64,000 nt of DNA from Prorocentrum cordatum (Eukaryota; Sar; Dinophyceae; Prorocentrales; Prorocentraceae), in assembly GCA_963575745.1 (NCBI GenBank), contig CAUYUJ010014613.1, positions 247,548-311,547 of the forward strand. Reading direction: 5' to 3'. The notes beneath the pieces were generated by a model. That model was not told the origin of the DNA. It saw only the letters and a program-made list of their open reading frames with translations, and did no database searches. The translations under genes were made by a program, and so were the position numbers. This document shows, one piece after another, positions 39,341 through 50,316 of the stretch. Every line of letters begins with the position of its first letter. Position 1 is the stretch's first letter.

Positions 39341-41178
39341 TGAAAGTCAGATCCGCGCATTGTGGCGCAGGCCAGCCCAGAGTCGCAACAGCACATCTCC
39401 GCGCATTCTGGCGCAGGCGCGCCTAGAAGCGCAAATGAAGCGCGGCTCCACGCATTCTGGCGCAGACCCGCCTAGAATCGCAAACGGGGCGCGAGTCCGC
39501 GCTGGCGCAGGCGCGCCCAGACTCGCATCTGGAGCGCGGTTCCGCGCATTATAGCGCAGACGCGCCCAGATGGCAAACTGAACGCAAATCCGCGCGGTTT
39601 TGCGCAGGCGCGCCCAAAATCGCACACGGTGTGGATCTCACCGCATTCTGGCGCAGGCGCGCCCAGAATCGCAAACGGAGCGCAAATTCGCGCGTTCTGG
39701 CGCATCGCAAACGGCCCGAATCAGCGCATTCCAGCGCAGATGCGCCCAGAATCGCAAGTGGAGCCCGAATCCGCGCATTTCTGAGCAGGCGCGCCCAGAA
39801 TGACAACTGGAGCGCGATTCCGCATTCTCTGGCGCACGCGCGCTTAGAAGCGCAAATGGAGCGCGACTCCGCATTTTCTGGCGCACGCGGGCCGAGAAGC
39901 GCAAATACAGCGCAACTCCGAGCATTCTGGCGCAGGCGCGCCTGAATCGCAGGAGAAGCGCGAACCCGCGCATTCTGGCGCAGGCGCGTCCAGAGTCGCA
40001 AATCGAATGCGAATCCGCGCATTCGTGCGCAGGCGCGCCCAGAATAGCAACTTGAGCGCGATTCCGCGCATTCTAGCAGGCGCGCCCGGAATCGCCAATA
40101 GAGCGCGGCTCCGCGCAATCTTGCGCAGCCGCGCCCAGGATGACAATTGGAGCGCGATTCCGCGCATTCTGGAGCAGGCGCGCCCAGAATCATCAATGGA
40201 GCGCGACCCCGCGCATTCTGGCGCGGGCGCGCCCAGAATCGCAAATGGAGCGCGACTCCGCGCATTCTGGCACAGGCGCGCCCAAAAATCGCAAACGGAG
40301 CGCGAGTTTGCATTCTGGCGCAGGCGCGACCAGAATCGCAACTGGAGCGCGGCTCCGCACAGTCTTGCGCACGCGTCTTGAATCGCACATGGAGTGGAGT
40401 GTGCAGGGCGCCCAGACTGACAACTAGAGCGCGATTCCGCGCATTCGGGCGCAGGCGCGCCCCGAATCGCCAATAGAGCGCGGCTCTGCGCATTCTGGCG
40501 CAGGCGCGCCCAGAATCGCAGATGGAGCGAGATTCCGCGCATCCTGGCGCAGGCGCGAAACCGAGCGCGACTCCGCGCATTCTGGCGCGGGCGCGCCCAG
40601 AATCGCGAATGGAGCGCGACTCCACGCATTCTGGCGCAGGCGCCCCCGGAATCGCAAGCATTCTGGCGCAGGCGCGCCCAGAATTGCAACTAAGCGCGAA
40701 CCCGCAAATTCTTGCGCGGGCGCACCCAGATTCACACATGGAGTGGAGCTCAGCGCGTTCGGACGCAGGTGCGCCCAAAATCGCAAATGGAACGCGAATT
40801 CGCGTGTTCTGGCGCAGGCGCGCCCAAAAGCGCAAATGGGTCCCGAATCAACGCATTGTGGCGCAGGTGCGCCCAGAATCGCATGTCTGCGCAGGCGCGC
40901 CCAGAACGACAACTGGAGCGCGATTCGGCATTCTCTGGCGCAGGCGCGCCTAGAAGCGCAAATGGAGCGCGACTTCGCACTCTCTGGCGCACGCGCGCCG
41001 AAAAGCGATACAGCGCGACTCCGCACAGTCGATCGCAGGCGAAGCGCGAACCTGCGCATTCTGCGCAGGCGCGTCCAGAGTCGCAAATTGAACGCAAATC
41101 CGCGCATTCTTGCGCAGGCGCGCCCAGAATGACCACTGGAGCGCGATTACGTGCATTTTGGCGCAGGCGCGACCGGAA
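39341..41178. repeat. Minisatellite array, about 49-bp unit
   Basis: About 38 copies of GCGCCCAGAATCGCAAATGG plus AGCGCGACTCCGCGCATTC plus TGGCGCAGGC. N6 is inserted at its right side and the array continues at 54673. Long minus-strand open frames (ARLRQNA repeats) are period artefacts. Confidence 0.92.
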
Positions 41179-41485
41179 ATCATCCCTAAGCTTTGGTTCT
41201 GGGGAGGAAGATTCTCACAGGCCGCTTCTGTCCCCATTCGGGGATTCGGTGATTCGGTTGCCTTTCGGCGTCTCCGTTCCCCTTGCCGCCCGGGCCCGAG
41301 GCGGGGTAGCAAATATCGGCCAGTGTTCCCGTGGGAGCCGCGTGGCTACGCTGCAGGCCAACGGCTGGGCAGCGTGGCCTGGGCGCGCGCGGCCTCGTCG
41401 GGGCGACGCTCTGGCGGGCCGGCGCGCCCTCCTGCGGGCCGCGGCGCTGGTCGCCTGGGGCGCCGCTTTCGCCAGCGCGGCCGGC
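41179..41485 (+). repeat. N6 A1 half-repeat
   Basis: Starts ATCATCCCTAAGCTTTGG, then TTCTGGGGAGGAAGATTC. Near-identical to A2 (54197-54504). The GGAAGATTC box pairs with GAATCTTC at the end of B, a changed but still complementary version of the GAAAATC/GATTTTC arms. Confidence 0.85.
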
Positions 41486-41996
41486 CGGCAATTTCGCGCT
41501 CGCGCGCCCGCATGGGTCAATTGGATGCAATCTCGCCCTCGCGCGCTCCCGGACCGGCAATCTGAGTGCAAGTTTGCGCTAGCGCGCCCCACGGGCGAAT
41601 TGTGTGCAATCTCGCTCGCGCAAGGCATGGGCGCAGATCTGCGCTGGCGCGCCCAAACGGGCAATTCGAATGCAAGTCGCGCTTGCGCGGCCAAACGAGC
41701 AAACTGTGCTCAATTTTGCGCTCGCGCGTCTTGAGTGCCATCCCGCGCCCGCGCACCCGAATGGGCTATCTGAGCGCAATTTCGCACAGCGACCTGACGG
41801 GCAGTTCGAGTGCAAATCGCGCTCGCGCGCCTCAAGGGGCCATTCGGGACAATTGTGCGCTCGCGCGCCGGGACGGGCCAATTGGGTGCAATCGCGCGCT
41901 CGCGCGCCCAATTATCTGATGCACCTGGGCGTTCCGCGCGCCCGGAAGTGTTTTCTGTGCTCTTTCCCCGGTCTGCGGCCGAAGCGCGCCCAGAGT
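41486..41996. repeat. N6 leader array, GCTCGCGCGCCC units (left of N7)
   Basis: Imperfect units of about 50-60 bp with CTCGCGCGCCC and GGGCAATT(C/T)G. N7 interrupts it; continuation is at 47600. Confidence 0.75.
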
Positions 41997-42840
41997 GAAA
42001 ATCATTTTTGGCAGCCCGGCCCAAGGGAAAGCAGGCCCTCGCCTCTGCGGTGCCCCGAAGCACCTCGGAACACGTTCTCGGGCCCCGGGGCCCCGTCACG
42101 GCTCGGCGCCGGCGCCTTCGCGCCAGCAAGGGGCAAAAGGAAAGCGCTGCCTGGCCGGAGCCTCCTGGACCCTGTCCTGAGGTTCCCTGCCAGGGCGCGG
42201 CGCCGGCGAAAGCCGCGAGGGTGGCATGTGGGTGGGCAAAACCACCGCCAGGCGGCTGCTGCCCGCCCTGCGGGCGCCGTCCCACGCGGAGAGCGTTCGG
42301 TCACCAGAGAGCCTGAGAAGGCGGCCCCTGCCGACAAGCTCTCAGGCACGTGCCTGCGAGGGAGCGGGCAGTGCCACAGCGCGCCAGGCCGTCCCTCGTG
42401 CTTTGGCCTGGCTTGGCCCTGCTCCCCGCAGAGACCGAGAGCGCCTCCTGTGGGGCGACCAGAACGGCTGACCCAAGAGACTAGCACCGAGAATACTTCC
42501 GCCTCCGAAAACGCAAGCCGGCCCGCCAGGAACCGCTTGCCCGCGAAGCAGGCGCAGAGGCGTGTGAGCGGGAGCAGAGGAGGTGAGGCGAGCACGCTTG
42601 GGCCTGCTCCACATGATTTTCCTGTGCCGGAAACGAGTTTACGCTTCATGAAAATCATTTTTGGCAGCCCGGCCCAAGGGGGAGCAGGCCCTCGCCTCTG
42701 CGGTGCCCCGAAGCACCTCGGAACACGTTCTCGGGCCCCGGGGCCCCGTCACGGCTCGGCGCCGGCGCCTTCGCGCCAGCAAGGGGCAAAAGGAAAGCGC
42801 TGCCTGGCCGGAGCCTCCTGGACCCTGTCCTGAGGTTCCC
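41997..42840 (-). repeat. N7 3' split-repeat block (B1-A2-B2)
   Basis: B copies of 191 bp (41997-42187 and 42650-42840) with A2 at 42188-42649. The minus-strand join is AATGATTTTC then ATGAAGCGTAAACTCG, with CACAGGAAAATCATG following. The B sequence shares GGCTCCGGCCAGGCAGCGC with N2. Confidence 0.88.
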
Positions 42841-42931
42841 AATGCACCAGGAGGCGGCGGACCGCGCAGCGGCGCCTGAGGAGAGGACATCGTGATGTGT
42901 TTTCCCTTGCCCCAATGCAAACGATGCGAAC

Positions 42932-44506
42932 TCAGTCCTGCTCGCCGTCGCTGGAGTCAGAATGTTCTACTAGCCATTCAGCGGCCGTGAGAGCCCCTCG
43001 GCTCTGGGCGCTAGCATAGCCGAAAGCAGCCACGCCTTTCCATCCACCGCTAAAGAACAATGCTGTCGGCCCTCCTTGTTGGAGGGCTTCGTTTGCGAAC
43101 CCTCTCCTGAACGCATGCGTGCCCCAAGCAGGCGCGCTGCGCAGATGCAGGGCGTTCGCTGCCAGCTTTAGCACAGCGAGAGCGTCGGCGTATTGGATTC
43201 CTGAAAAAGGAACAGCGCTTGTTTCTCCTAAGGAGAACAGTGTGCAAGCACCGCACAGGAGCCGACCCTGCTGGTGGCAGATGCAACGCCTCGTCGTCTC
43301 GCAGGGTTCATTGTACGACTTCCGGTGAGCAAAACGGATGATGCACGTTTTACGGCCCTCGCCGGTAAAACGAAATGCGACCGCGTGGGTCCCCAGATTT
43401 AGTACTTCAGAATATCTCAAGCAAAAATGGCGGGCAATCGCCCACGAGGCCGCTAGTGTCGGATATCCGGCTTCCGAGCACCACTTACGGATGCGTCTGG
43501 TCTCCTCAGCTGTGGCACGGATTTTCTCTCTTCTGAATTCATACTTCGTTATCTTTTCGGCGCCTCTCGACAATCTATGCGTATCTGCGAGGGCGCCCAG
43601 CGGAGCCTGCACCAAGTGCAATACACTGCGCACGTGCGACACGTATCTCTGCAAGGTGTGGCCGTTGCGAAACAAACCAACGAAAGTGTCAAGGATCAGT
43701 TCTGTTGGTGGCCACCCAGGCGCCCCGACAGCAGTGGCAGCGTCGCCCCACAGGCGCACTGCGGAAGCATACTGGGAGGCGCTTTTCCTCCAGCTGGCAA
43801 ATTCCACCCACAAGGTGTGCAAGCTCAGATGGTCGCCGCCGCTGGCTTCGCGACGAGCCCGCTTGATCTCGCCCCGTGGCCTGCCAGTGGGCTCCGCTCC
43901 CGGATAGCAGCTGCAATTGGCAGCAGCTGCCACGGCGGCTGCGAGCACTGCAGGCGCAGGAGCGGCCCGCGCCCGCCGCGCCTCTCCAAGCACTAGAAAA
44001 GCAGCGCGGGCCTTCTCTTCGGCGGGGGCGTCCAATCGCTTCGCAGTGGGCGTCTGGTCGCCAGCATAGCCAGCGCCTGCGCCGCCCGAGGCGGAGCCCG
44101 CCTGCGCAGCGACGCCCGCTGCCAGAGATGCCGGGCGCTGGGGCTCCGTTCGCCCGCCAGGCTTGTGCGCTTGAGCTGCCTGCTCGCGACTGGCGCTGCT
44201 CTGGCAGTGCGACAAGAAGGCTTTGACGAAGGTGCTGTTGCAAGCGGCGAATGCGGGCGCGAGCTCTGCGAAGTCGTCGGCTTCAACGTCGCTCAGATCC
44301 AACATGTGTTTGAAGCCCGATTCTGTCAACGCAGCGATCAAGCCCGCGACGTGGTGCCCTGGCTCTGCCTGCGCCGCGACGCCGCGGACGACGGCCGCCA
44401 GAGGGGACGCTTCCACCTCGATGCGGACCTCCGCGACCTCATCGCTGGCAGCTGGCGGATGCGAGTACTTAGCGGCCCGGCTTTTGTCGATGAATCTCAA
44501 AGCCAT
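42932..44506 (-). CDS. Tyrosine recombinase of N7
   Basis: 524 aa from MALRFIDKSRAAKYSH (ATG at 44506); the open frame extends 21 codons further but the leader-like sequence sits there. Catalytic residues: FCLRYSEVLNLG, AHRKSYNEP, CICHQQGRLLCGAC, GTHAFRRGFANE, FSGGWKGVAAFGYASAQS. The tail is EHSDSSDGEQD. Uninterrupted, although the rest of N7 is damaged, so it could still act on N7 or N2-like termini. Confidence 0.9.
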   Translation of the reverse strand: MALRFIDKSRAAKYSHPPAASDEVAEVRIEVEASPLAAVVRGVAAQAEPGHHVAGLIAALTESGFKHMLDLSDVEADDFAELAPAFAACNSTFVKAFLSHCQSSASREQAAQAHKPGGRTEPQRPASLAAGVAAQAGSASGGAGAGYAGDQTPTAKRLDAPAEEKARAAFLVLGEARRARAAPAPAVLAAAVAAAANCSCYPGAEPTGRPRGEIKRARREASGGDHLSLHTLWVEFASWRKSASQYASAVRLWGDAATAVGAPGWPPTELILDTFVGLFRNGHTLQRYVSHVRSVLHLVQAPLGALADTHRLSRGAEKITKYEFRREKIRATAEETRRIRKWCSEAGYPTLAASWAIARHFCLRYSEVLNLGTHAVAFRFTGEGRKTCIIRFAHRKSYNEPCETTRRCICHQQGRLLCGACTLFSLGETSAVPFSGIQYADALAVLKLAANALHLRSAPAWGTHAFRRGFANEALQQGGPTALFFSGGWKGVAAFGYASAQSRGALTAAEWLVEHSDSSDGEQD

Positions 44507-44527
44507 GCTGGGCCAGAGCTCCGGAAC
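44507..44527 (-). promoter_or_regulatory. Weak spliced-leader-like relic at N7 YR
   Basis: TTCCGGAGCTCTGGCCCAGC immediately precedes the ATG. It needs a gap of about four bases to fit the leader, so it is the weakest of the eight YR cases. Confidence 0.35.
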
Positions 44528-44644
44528 AGAAGACACAGAGAATGTGCGCACAAGTAGCTGCGTGGACAACCGATTCTCACGTGATATGACCTCAACACAG
44601 GATTACGATGATGTTTTTCCCCTTTGCCGCTCACTGTCTCCGAA

Positions 44645-46778
44645 TCACCAGGGCGCGTCGGCTGGGAAGGACCACGGCATTTCTTGAAACCCGTCGGCGG
44701 CTAACTTACGCAGCTGCTCTGACTTGGCTTCTGGCCGGGTCGGAGCGTCGGCCAAATTTAAATGCGATGGCACGTGCCAAAGGTGCAAATAATGACCACG
44801 CTGCGCGACTGCAAACCAAAGCTCGCCTATGAGCTCGTTCCAATCAAATTGCCTGGAACAGCCGCGTAAAAGTGCACCCAGCGCGCTTGTGTTATCCACG
44901 AAGGCGAGGATTTCAAACTCGCCAGGCAGATAACTCAGCAAAAACTTAAGCGCGCAGAGAGCCGCCATGAGCTCCCAAGTGCCGATCTGATTCTTCCGAT
45001 GAAGCACCCACTGCCTCGCCTTTGCTGGGACATCAGCAGCAGCCCAAGCCTTTAAACAGGGAGTTTGGATGACCCATGCCATCCGTCCCTGGCCTGTGGC
45101 GTCGGTGTAAAGGATGCAACGCTTCTTCTGGCGACGCATCACCGGGACGCTCCTCGATGGCGGTTCCTGTAAGAACCGCAGCCACCAACGCAGACACAAT
45201 TTGGTGCGCTGGGACAGCCGGCTCTGGTTGCCTGAGCCGTGGTGGTAAATGGCAGCAAGGTAGACGCGCGCGCCTCGGCCGAAGACGGCGGTCGCACCCC
45301 AGCTCAATTTGCCTGCTAATTTTAAAGCCCGCGCAGGCGAGAGCGATCTTCGCCGCAGAGCCTCTCGAATTTCTGCGGTCCATTTTTCCAACCTCTCTGC
45401 TTCGAGAGAGAACTGGATCAGCTGGTCGTGGTCGTCAAATTCTACGCAGACTCCGAGGATTACGGTCTTAGTGGCCTCCGTGACGGCTTTGCCGGCGTCG
45501 AGATCCCAGCCCAGCAGTTCTGACACGACTGCTCTTGCCAGGCGCGCAGAGCCGGCGGGGCCGATTAAGCAGTCACTGCCAATATCGCGCCCCTCCAGGG
45601 CCGAATCGCCGGCGAACATATCGTCGACAAAACGCAAATATAACAAGTGAAACAGAGCTGCCAAAATGCCTTGAATGGCGAGACCGAAGCGATCCCAACC
45701 GGACACTGATGCGGAAGAGCCAAATGGTAGGCACAGCAACTGTAACGCCTTACCGTCTGCCACTGCTTCTGGCCAAGCTGTCACTGCTAGCGGCAAGTGG
45801 CCGCTGCAAATCGGCAGTGTCTTAAAAGCATGCCGGAAGTCATCTTTCCTCCACCTCATGGCAATGTGTTGTTTGCCTGCTGCTGTGTGGCGCACTAACG
45901 CCACCAAAGTGTCCAGCGTGTCTGGACACAACCGCGCCATTCACCGCAGACACAGTGAAATCGTCTATGCAGCGAATTTTTGGCACTCCGTCTCTCTCCC
46001 CCTGCACGATAGGGAAGCGAGCTGTTAAAACACAAGAATTTACGTCTAGGTTACGGAAGCGGGCCTTGCCATCTTCAACCTCTTTTGAGCAGGCCGATAA
46101 AAATTGAGTCCTGACCCTCGTATCGCCGCCCTTTTCCGCGGCGATTCTACCGAGAGTCGCCTCATTCCGCTCGCGCGGATGTGCTAAAAGCGACCGCAAA
46201 GTCTCGGCTGGTTCCGGAGACGTGGCAGCGGGCGCATGGATGCCACTAGCAGGCAGGCGCCCCACCAAAGGGAAGCCATGGCAGAGGTTGTGAAACAAGG
46301 TATTATCTGGCCATGCTATAGCCTCGAGCATCTCTTTCAGCAGCAGAAGGTTCTTCTCCGGACCCAGCACTGACTGACAGTGAGCTGGCAAACTTCTAAA
46401 GATAGTCTGCCACTGTGGGTCCGTCACTAGCTTCCGATGCTTCCAAAAAGCAAGAGCAGACTGGCGAGCGGTTTGCAGCTCGGCAACCGACATTGAAACC
46501 GATCTCGCAAAATGGCCGTTTAAAAATGTTGGCACGCGCGGGCTATCGTCGGCTTCTGGCAAGCCGCTGGCCCAGCGCAAGTGGTCGCTCGGACCCAGGC
46601 TGTGCAAATCCTCGCGGGCGCTAAATGCAGAGAAAGCTGCCTGGACAGCTTCGAATGGAGAATTTGCTGACTCACAAGACCTTGAACTGGTACCTGGAGG
46701 CGGCGACGCCTCCGTGTCGTCTGATGCTTCCTCCGAGATATCACTCCCGGCGCCCTCGACTTGTGGTGCTTGGCCCAC
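44645..46778 (-). pseudogene. N7 reverse transcriptase/RNase H, frameshifted
   Basis: Open from the gag UGA. The first frame has LGPEKNLLLLKEMLEA and RCIDDFTVSAVNGAVV. A deletion near 45930-45945 shifts it to the second frame (ARLCPDTLDTLVALV), which continues RKDDFRHAFKTLP, LPFGSSASVSGWDR, FVDDMFAGD, RNase H (LYTDATGQG, WELMAALCAL, FVDNTSAL, LNLADAPTR) and a FPADAPW end. Confidence 0.87.
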
Positions 46779-46781
46779 TCA
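46779..46781 (-). other. In-frame UGA between gag and RT of N7
   Basis: Context TGG TGA GTG. The RT frame continues VGQAPQVEGAGSDISEEASDD directly. Fourth copy with the same arrangement. Confidence 0.6.
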
Positions 46782-47565
46782 CCACTTGTTTCCCCAACCG
46801 TTGTACTGCTGATTGCCGGAGCGGGGGCTGCGAGACCTGTGCTGATAATCGGTGCCCGCCGTGCCCTTGGGGCGCTTGGCCGGCGACCGGACAGGCCGGT
46901 TATCAGCCTCTGTGCCGTCGGAGCTCTTCTTGCTCCCCTTGCCGCCCTTGTCGGCGACGCCCTTGGCGCAGCCTTTGGGCTGACCCTTCGACTGCTGCCC
47001 CTTAGCTGTCACAGCCCGGCCAGCCTCCGTGAAGCTTTTGTTTACTTTGTCTTTGGCGTCAGCTAGGTTTTCACGATCGATCTTGGCGAAGTAAGGCGCC
47101 AAATCTACGACGTCTTCCTCCAGAGCCCTGGCCATGGCCCTCCTCTGGAGAACATCGTATTGATAAGCTGTCCTGACTCCACCGTGTTCCTCGGCGATTC
47201 GCACGATGTTGTGGGCGTGCGCAAGGAAGTCAGCCATGCTGCATGCCTTGGTGAGGATCACCTTGAATCCCCACTCGTGCAGGTGGCCCATGAACGTGGC
47301 AAAGCCAGCGTAGTCGACTTTGTCCATCCACGCCATGTTCCGCTTGGCGGCAGCGCTCTGCTTCACCCGCTCCTCGTAAGAGCCGTCCCCCACGACAGCG
47401 TCGATCATAGGAGTCCGGCTTCAAGTTGGGCGGTGGTGATCGCGCAGATCCTCGCCCTCAGCGGACCCGAACCACGGCCTGCCTTTGTCGTGCGCGATCT
47501 TCCCCGCCGCCTCGAACTTCGCGAGGACCTCCTCTGACGGGAGTGCATCCTTGGCGAAATGCTGC
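46779..47565 (-). pseudogene. N7 gag, 5'-truncated with one nonsense codon
   Basis: Begins in mid-protein at HFAKDALPSEEVLAKFEAAG, where A1 joins. The conserved RPxWSRxP Trp is TGA at 47421-47423. It then runs GDGSYEER, YAGFATFMGHLHEWGFK, EEHGGVRTAYQYDVLQRRAMAR and a basic tail RSRSPRSGNQ. Confidence 0.85.
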
Positions 47566-47599
47566 ATTTTCCTGTGCCGGAAACGAGTTTACGCTTCAT
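47566..47599 (-). repeat. N7 A1 remnant (34 bp)
   Basis: Minus-strand ATGAAGCGTAAACTCG, TTTCCGGCACAGGAAAAT: the outer tip of A only, matching 42616-42649. It contains the hairpin and most of the GAAAATC box, which may be all that is needed at this end. Confidence 0.8.
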
Positions 47600-48045
47600 C
47601 AAAATCTAAGCGGAAAATTTGCACTCCTGGACGTCCGCGCGCCTGGAATTGCATTCTGGGGTCACCTATGCGGTTTGCGGTTGGGGCGCACCCAGACTTG
47701 CAGTCTGAGCGCAAAGTCGCGCTCCTGGGCGCCCGCGCGCCCAGAATTGCAATCTGTGCTCAATACTGCGGTCTTGGGCCGAGGCGCGCCCAGATATGTA
47801 CGAAGCGCCCAGATTCGCATTCTGAGCGGATTCGCGCGCCTGGGCGTCAGCGCGCTCAGTCTGAGCTCATTCGTGCGTTCTGGCGCCGAGGCGCGCCCAG
47901 ATTCGCAATCTAAGCGCTCGCGTCTGCGCGCCCAGAGTTGCATTCTGAGCTCATTACGTTCTGGCACCGCCCAGATTCGCAAAATGAGCGCAAATTCTCG
48001 CTCCTGGGGACCCTGCAACCGTCTGGGGCGCGATTTCGTGGACCG
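47600..48045. repeat. N6 leader array, right of N7
   Basis: Units with GCGCGCCCAGAATTGCA and TTCTGAGCGCAAA. Same core motif as the N5 array at 29031-30240. Confidence 0.75.
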
Positions 48046-48049
48046 CACG

Positions 48050-49031
48050 AGCTAGAAAGAGTGCCTGCGGACACTCTGGGCACTCGGGGCCGGATGTGTG
48101 CAGGCGGCAGAAGCTAGTCCTTGATGGGGGGGCATTGGCTAACCCCCCACCTGCACACAACGGGGGCAGGGGTGCTTTGCACTTGTGCAGCACGCCCGTC
48201 CTCGACCGACCCCGGGGGCCCGCGTCCCAAACGGCACATAGTCGGAATATCGATGCCGACTCCCTTTCACCAGAGAACTCAGAATTAAATTCTGGTGTAG
48301 CTCGTGAAAATTGGGCTCTGGCCACTGGCCATTCCGTCCGCTACGGACGGATTTCTTAGGCGCAATTTTCGGGCAGTCCGAAAAAATTCAGGGCGACGAT
48401 GTCCGTCCGCATTAGCGTGGGATGAGCGGAAGCCCCCTCGCCTGCTGCCACTTGGCCAAAATAGGCCTTGGTACGCTGAAAATGACTCCCTCTATTCACT
48501 CTGGCCCGGCGGAGGGGGAGGAGCAGGGAGACCCATGTAGTTCCCCTTTCGACTGGGATCGGCGTGGCACTGCTGTAGCTTGCATGGTTTCGCTCCAAGG
48601 TGACCCGAGTGGCCCCCCTGGCCGCGATGGACGTCAAAGGGGGGTCGCCGGGATGTGCAGCAGCGAGAGCTGTGCGAATTTGCGTCCAGGGAGAGCGGAG
48701 CGGAGCGGACTCTCTCCCCTTCCTTCCTTCGCGCTGGGGCTCAAGCGGCCGACGTGCCGTTGTGACAGCTGGGCGCGATCGGAAAACTGGCTGCTGGACG
48801 CAGGTGGGGGTGCTCGAAAGCCTGAAACGGTGGTGCGCCCATGTGCCACAGAGGGATGGCCGTGTCAGTTGCGTTGCCAAAGGGTCCAGGCGTTGTCGAC
48901 ATTACCCCGTGTTTCCTACACACGCCCGTTGCTGTGATGACTCAGAAAGACAGGCGCTGCCAAGTTCACTCGGCCCCTCCGGCCCAGCAAAGATGTCCCA
49001 AGTACTATGCATTCTAAAGGCTACACTCAAC
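48050..49031 (+). promoter_or_regulatory. N6 5' leader shared with N5
   Basis: Matches 30250-31070 of N5 closely, with small indels, then diverges toward gag. A leader-like CCGTTGCTGTGATGACTCAG is at about 48926-48945, resembling the N2 YR relic. An upstream in-frame ATG at 48993 precedes the gag start. Confidence 0.5.
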
Positions 49032-50292
49032 ATGGCTTTTGCAGACAGCGACGTCCGCGCCATGGTCTCTGCTGCAGGGCAGGGCGCTTTCGGCGGGAGC
49101 AGGAACGACAAGGTCGCTCAGTGGGTGCAGTTCGTGGCGTCTGTGCAGGATGCCCCAGCAGATACTCACCCGCTCATCTTCTACGCGGGCACGGCCCGGG
49201 CGCTCGCCGAGTCCATTGGGTCAGTGGAGCTCACTGATTACGCAGAAGAGAAGATGCGTCATTTTGTCATCAGTAGCTTGCAAGTGAACGCTGTTCCTTT
49301 CAACCAGGACCAAGATGAGCAATGGGAAAACTGCAAGCTCAAACCTGCCCACATCACCTTGGCCCTCAAGGTCCAAACGAAGGCGATGCGTGAGTTCCCG
49401 TCGGGCTGCCCAGGGTCCAGCAGCGCCGCGGACCAGACTGCCCAGGCCATTGCAAAGTGGGCCAAGGTGCAAAACGCCAAGGCGGAAAAAGAAGCTAAGC
49501 GCGGGATGAGCTTCAACTTAAAAGGACAGGATCGCTGAAGTGGGGCTCCAAGGAGATTTACTCCCCACAGAAGAGGCTTTGCTCCGGATGGAGAATCTCC
49601 CGTCGGCGAAGACTGCCAGGGACAAGGGCCGGAAATGGGTGGGCTTCTTTGAGGGAGAAGATCTGCTCGCGAACCTCCGCCCAGGGTTTTCGAAAACGCC
49701 TGAACTGGACGTCCTCGTGGGCAACGGGACCATCGGTGACAAAGTCACGGAGGCCCGGGAAGCCGTTCTACTACGACCTGCTTCTCCGCCAAAAGCTGGC
49801 CCGTGCCCTCGAGCAGGGCCAGGGCGACCAGGTCGAGGTCTTGCTGCGCAGGCTGGATCGTTACGTACTGGAAGACGCCTCGCACAAGGTCAAGCAGCGC
49901 GCCGAAGAGGTCAACCGGGCCAACTCGAAGCAGACGAGCGGCCCGGCGTCATCGCAGGGGTACGCGCCTTCGCAAGGAGGCAAGCCGGGAGCGCAGGGCA
50001 AGGGGGGCAGAAGGGTGGCAAGCCAGACAAAGGCGGAAAGCAGAGCAAGCCCGCCAGGCCGGCCCCGACCACGCCCCAGCGCTCCAGGAGCCCGCCCAAA
50101 GGCAAGGGCGCAGCTTCTGCGCAGTGGCACACCAAAGGCCAGGAGAAGAAGTGGTCCAGCTGGCGAAGTGAACCGGCGTCTGCCTCCAGCGAGGCGCCTT
50201 CGGGAGAGGGACAACCCCTCGGCGATGCCTCGGGCGTGTTTAGCGCTGGCGAAGGCTTCTCTGCTCTCTGTGGCGCTGTAGAGCACTTTTGA
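49032..50292 (+). pseudogene. N6 gag, frameshifted and internally deleted
   Basis: MAFADSDVRAMVSAAGQG aligns with other gag N termini. An extra A in AAAA at about 49521 shifts the frame (RGMSFNLKGQDR, then RIAEVGLQGDLLPTEEA in another frame). Near 49755-49775 the WG-K core (about 60 residues) is missing and the frame changes again to FYYDLLLRQKLARALEQ. The basic tail (RSRSPPKGKG) remains. Confidence 0.82.
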
Positions 50293-50316
50293 AGTGATCC
50301 TGTTGGATTAGCGGGC

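Larger units (their letters stand above)
41997..47599 (-). mobile_element. N7, 5'-deleted Ngaro-like element inside N6
   Basis: 5.6 kb, minus strand. It has B1 (42650-42840), A2, B2 (41997-42187), a full YR, a frameshifted RT and a 5'-truncated gag, but only the outer 34 bp of A1 (47566-47599). An internal deletion joined A1 to mid-gag. Target site AGATTTTG|ACTCTGGG on the element strand, no duplication. Confidence 0.87.

Noticed and set aside
39549-40835. 428-codon minus-strand open frame (ICDSGRACARMRGVAL)
   Set aside because: Minisatellite artefact; repeat period matches the peptide period.
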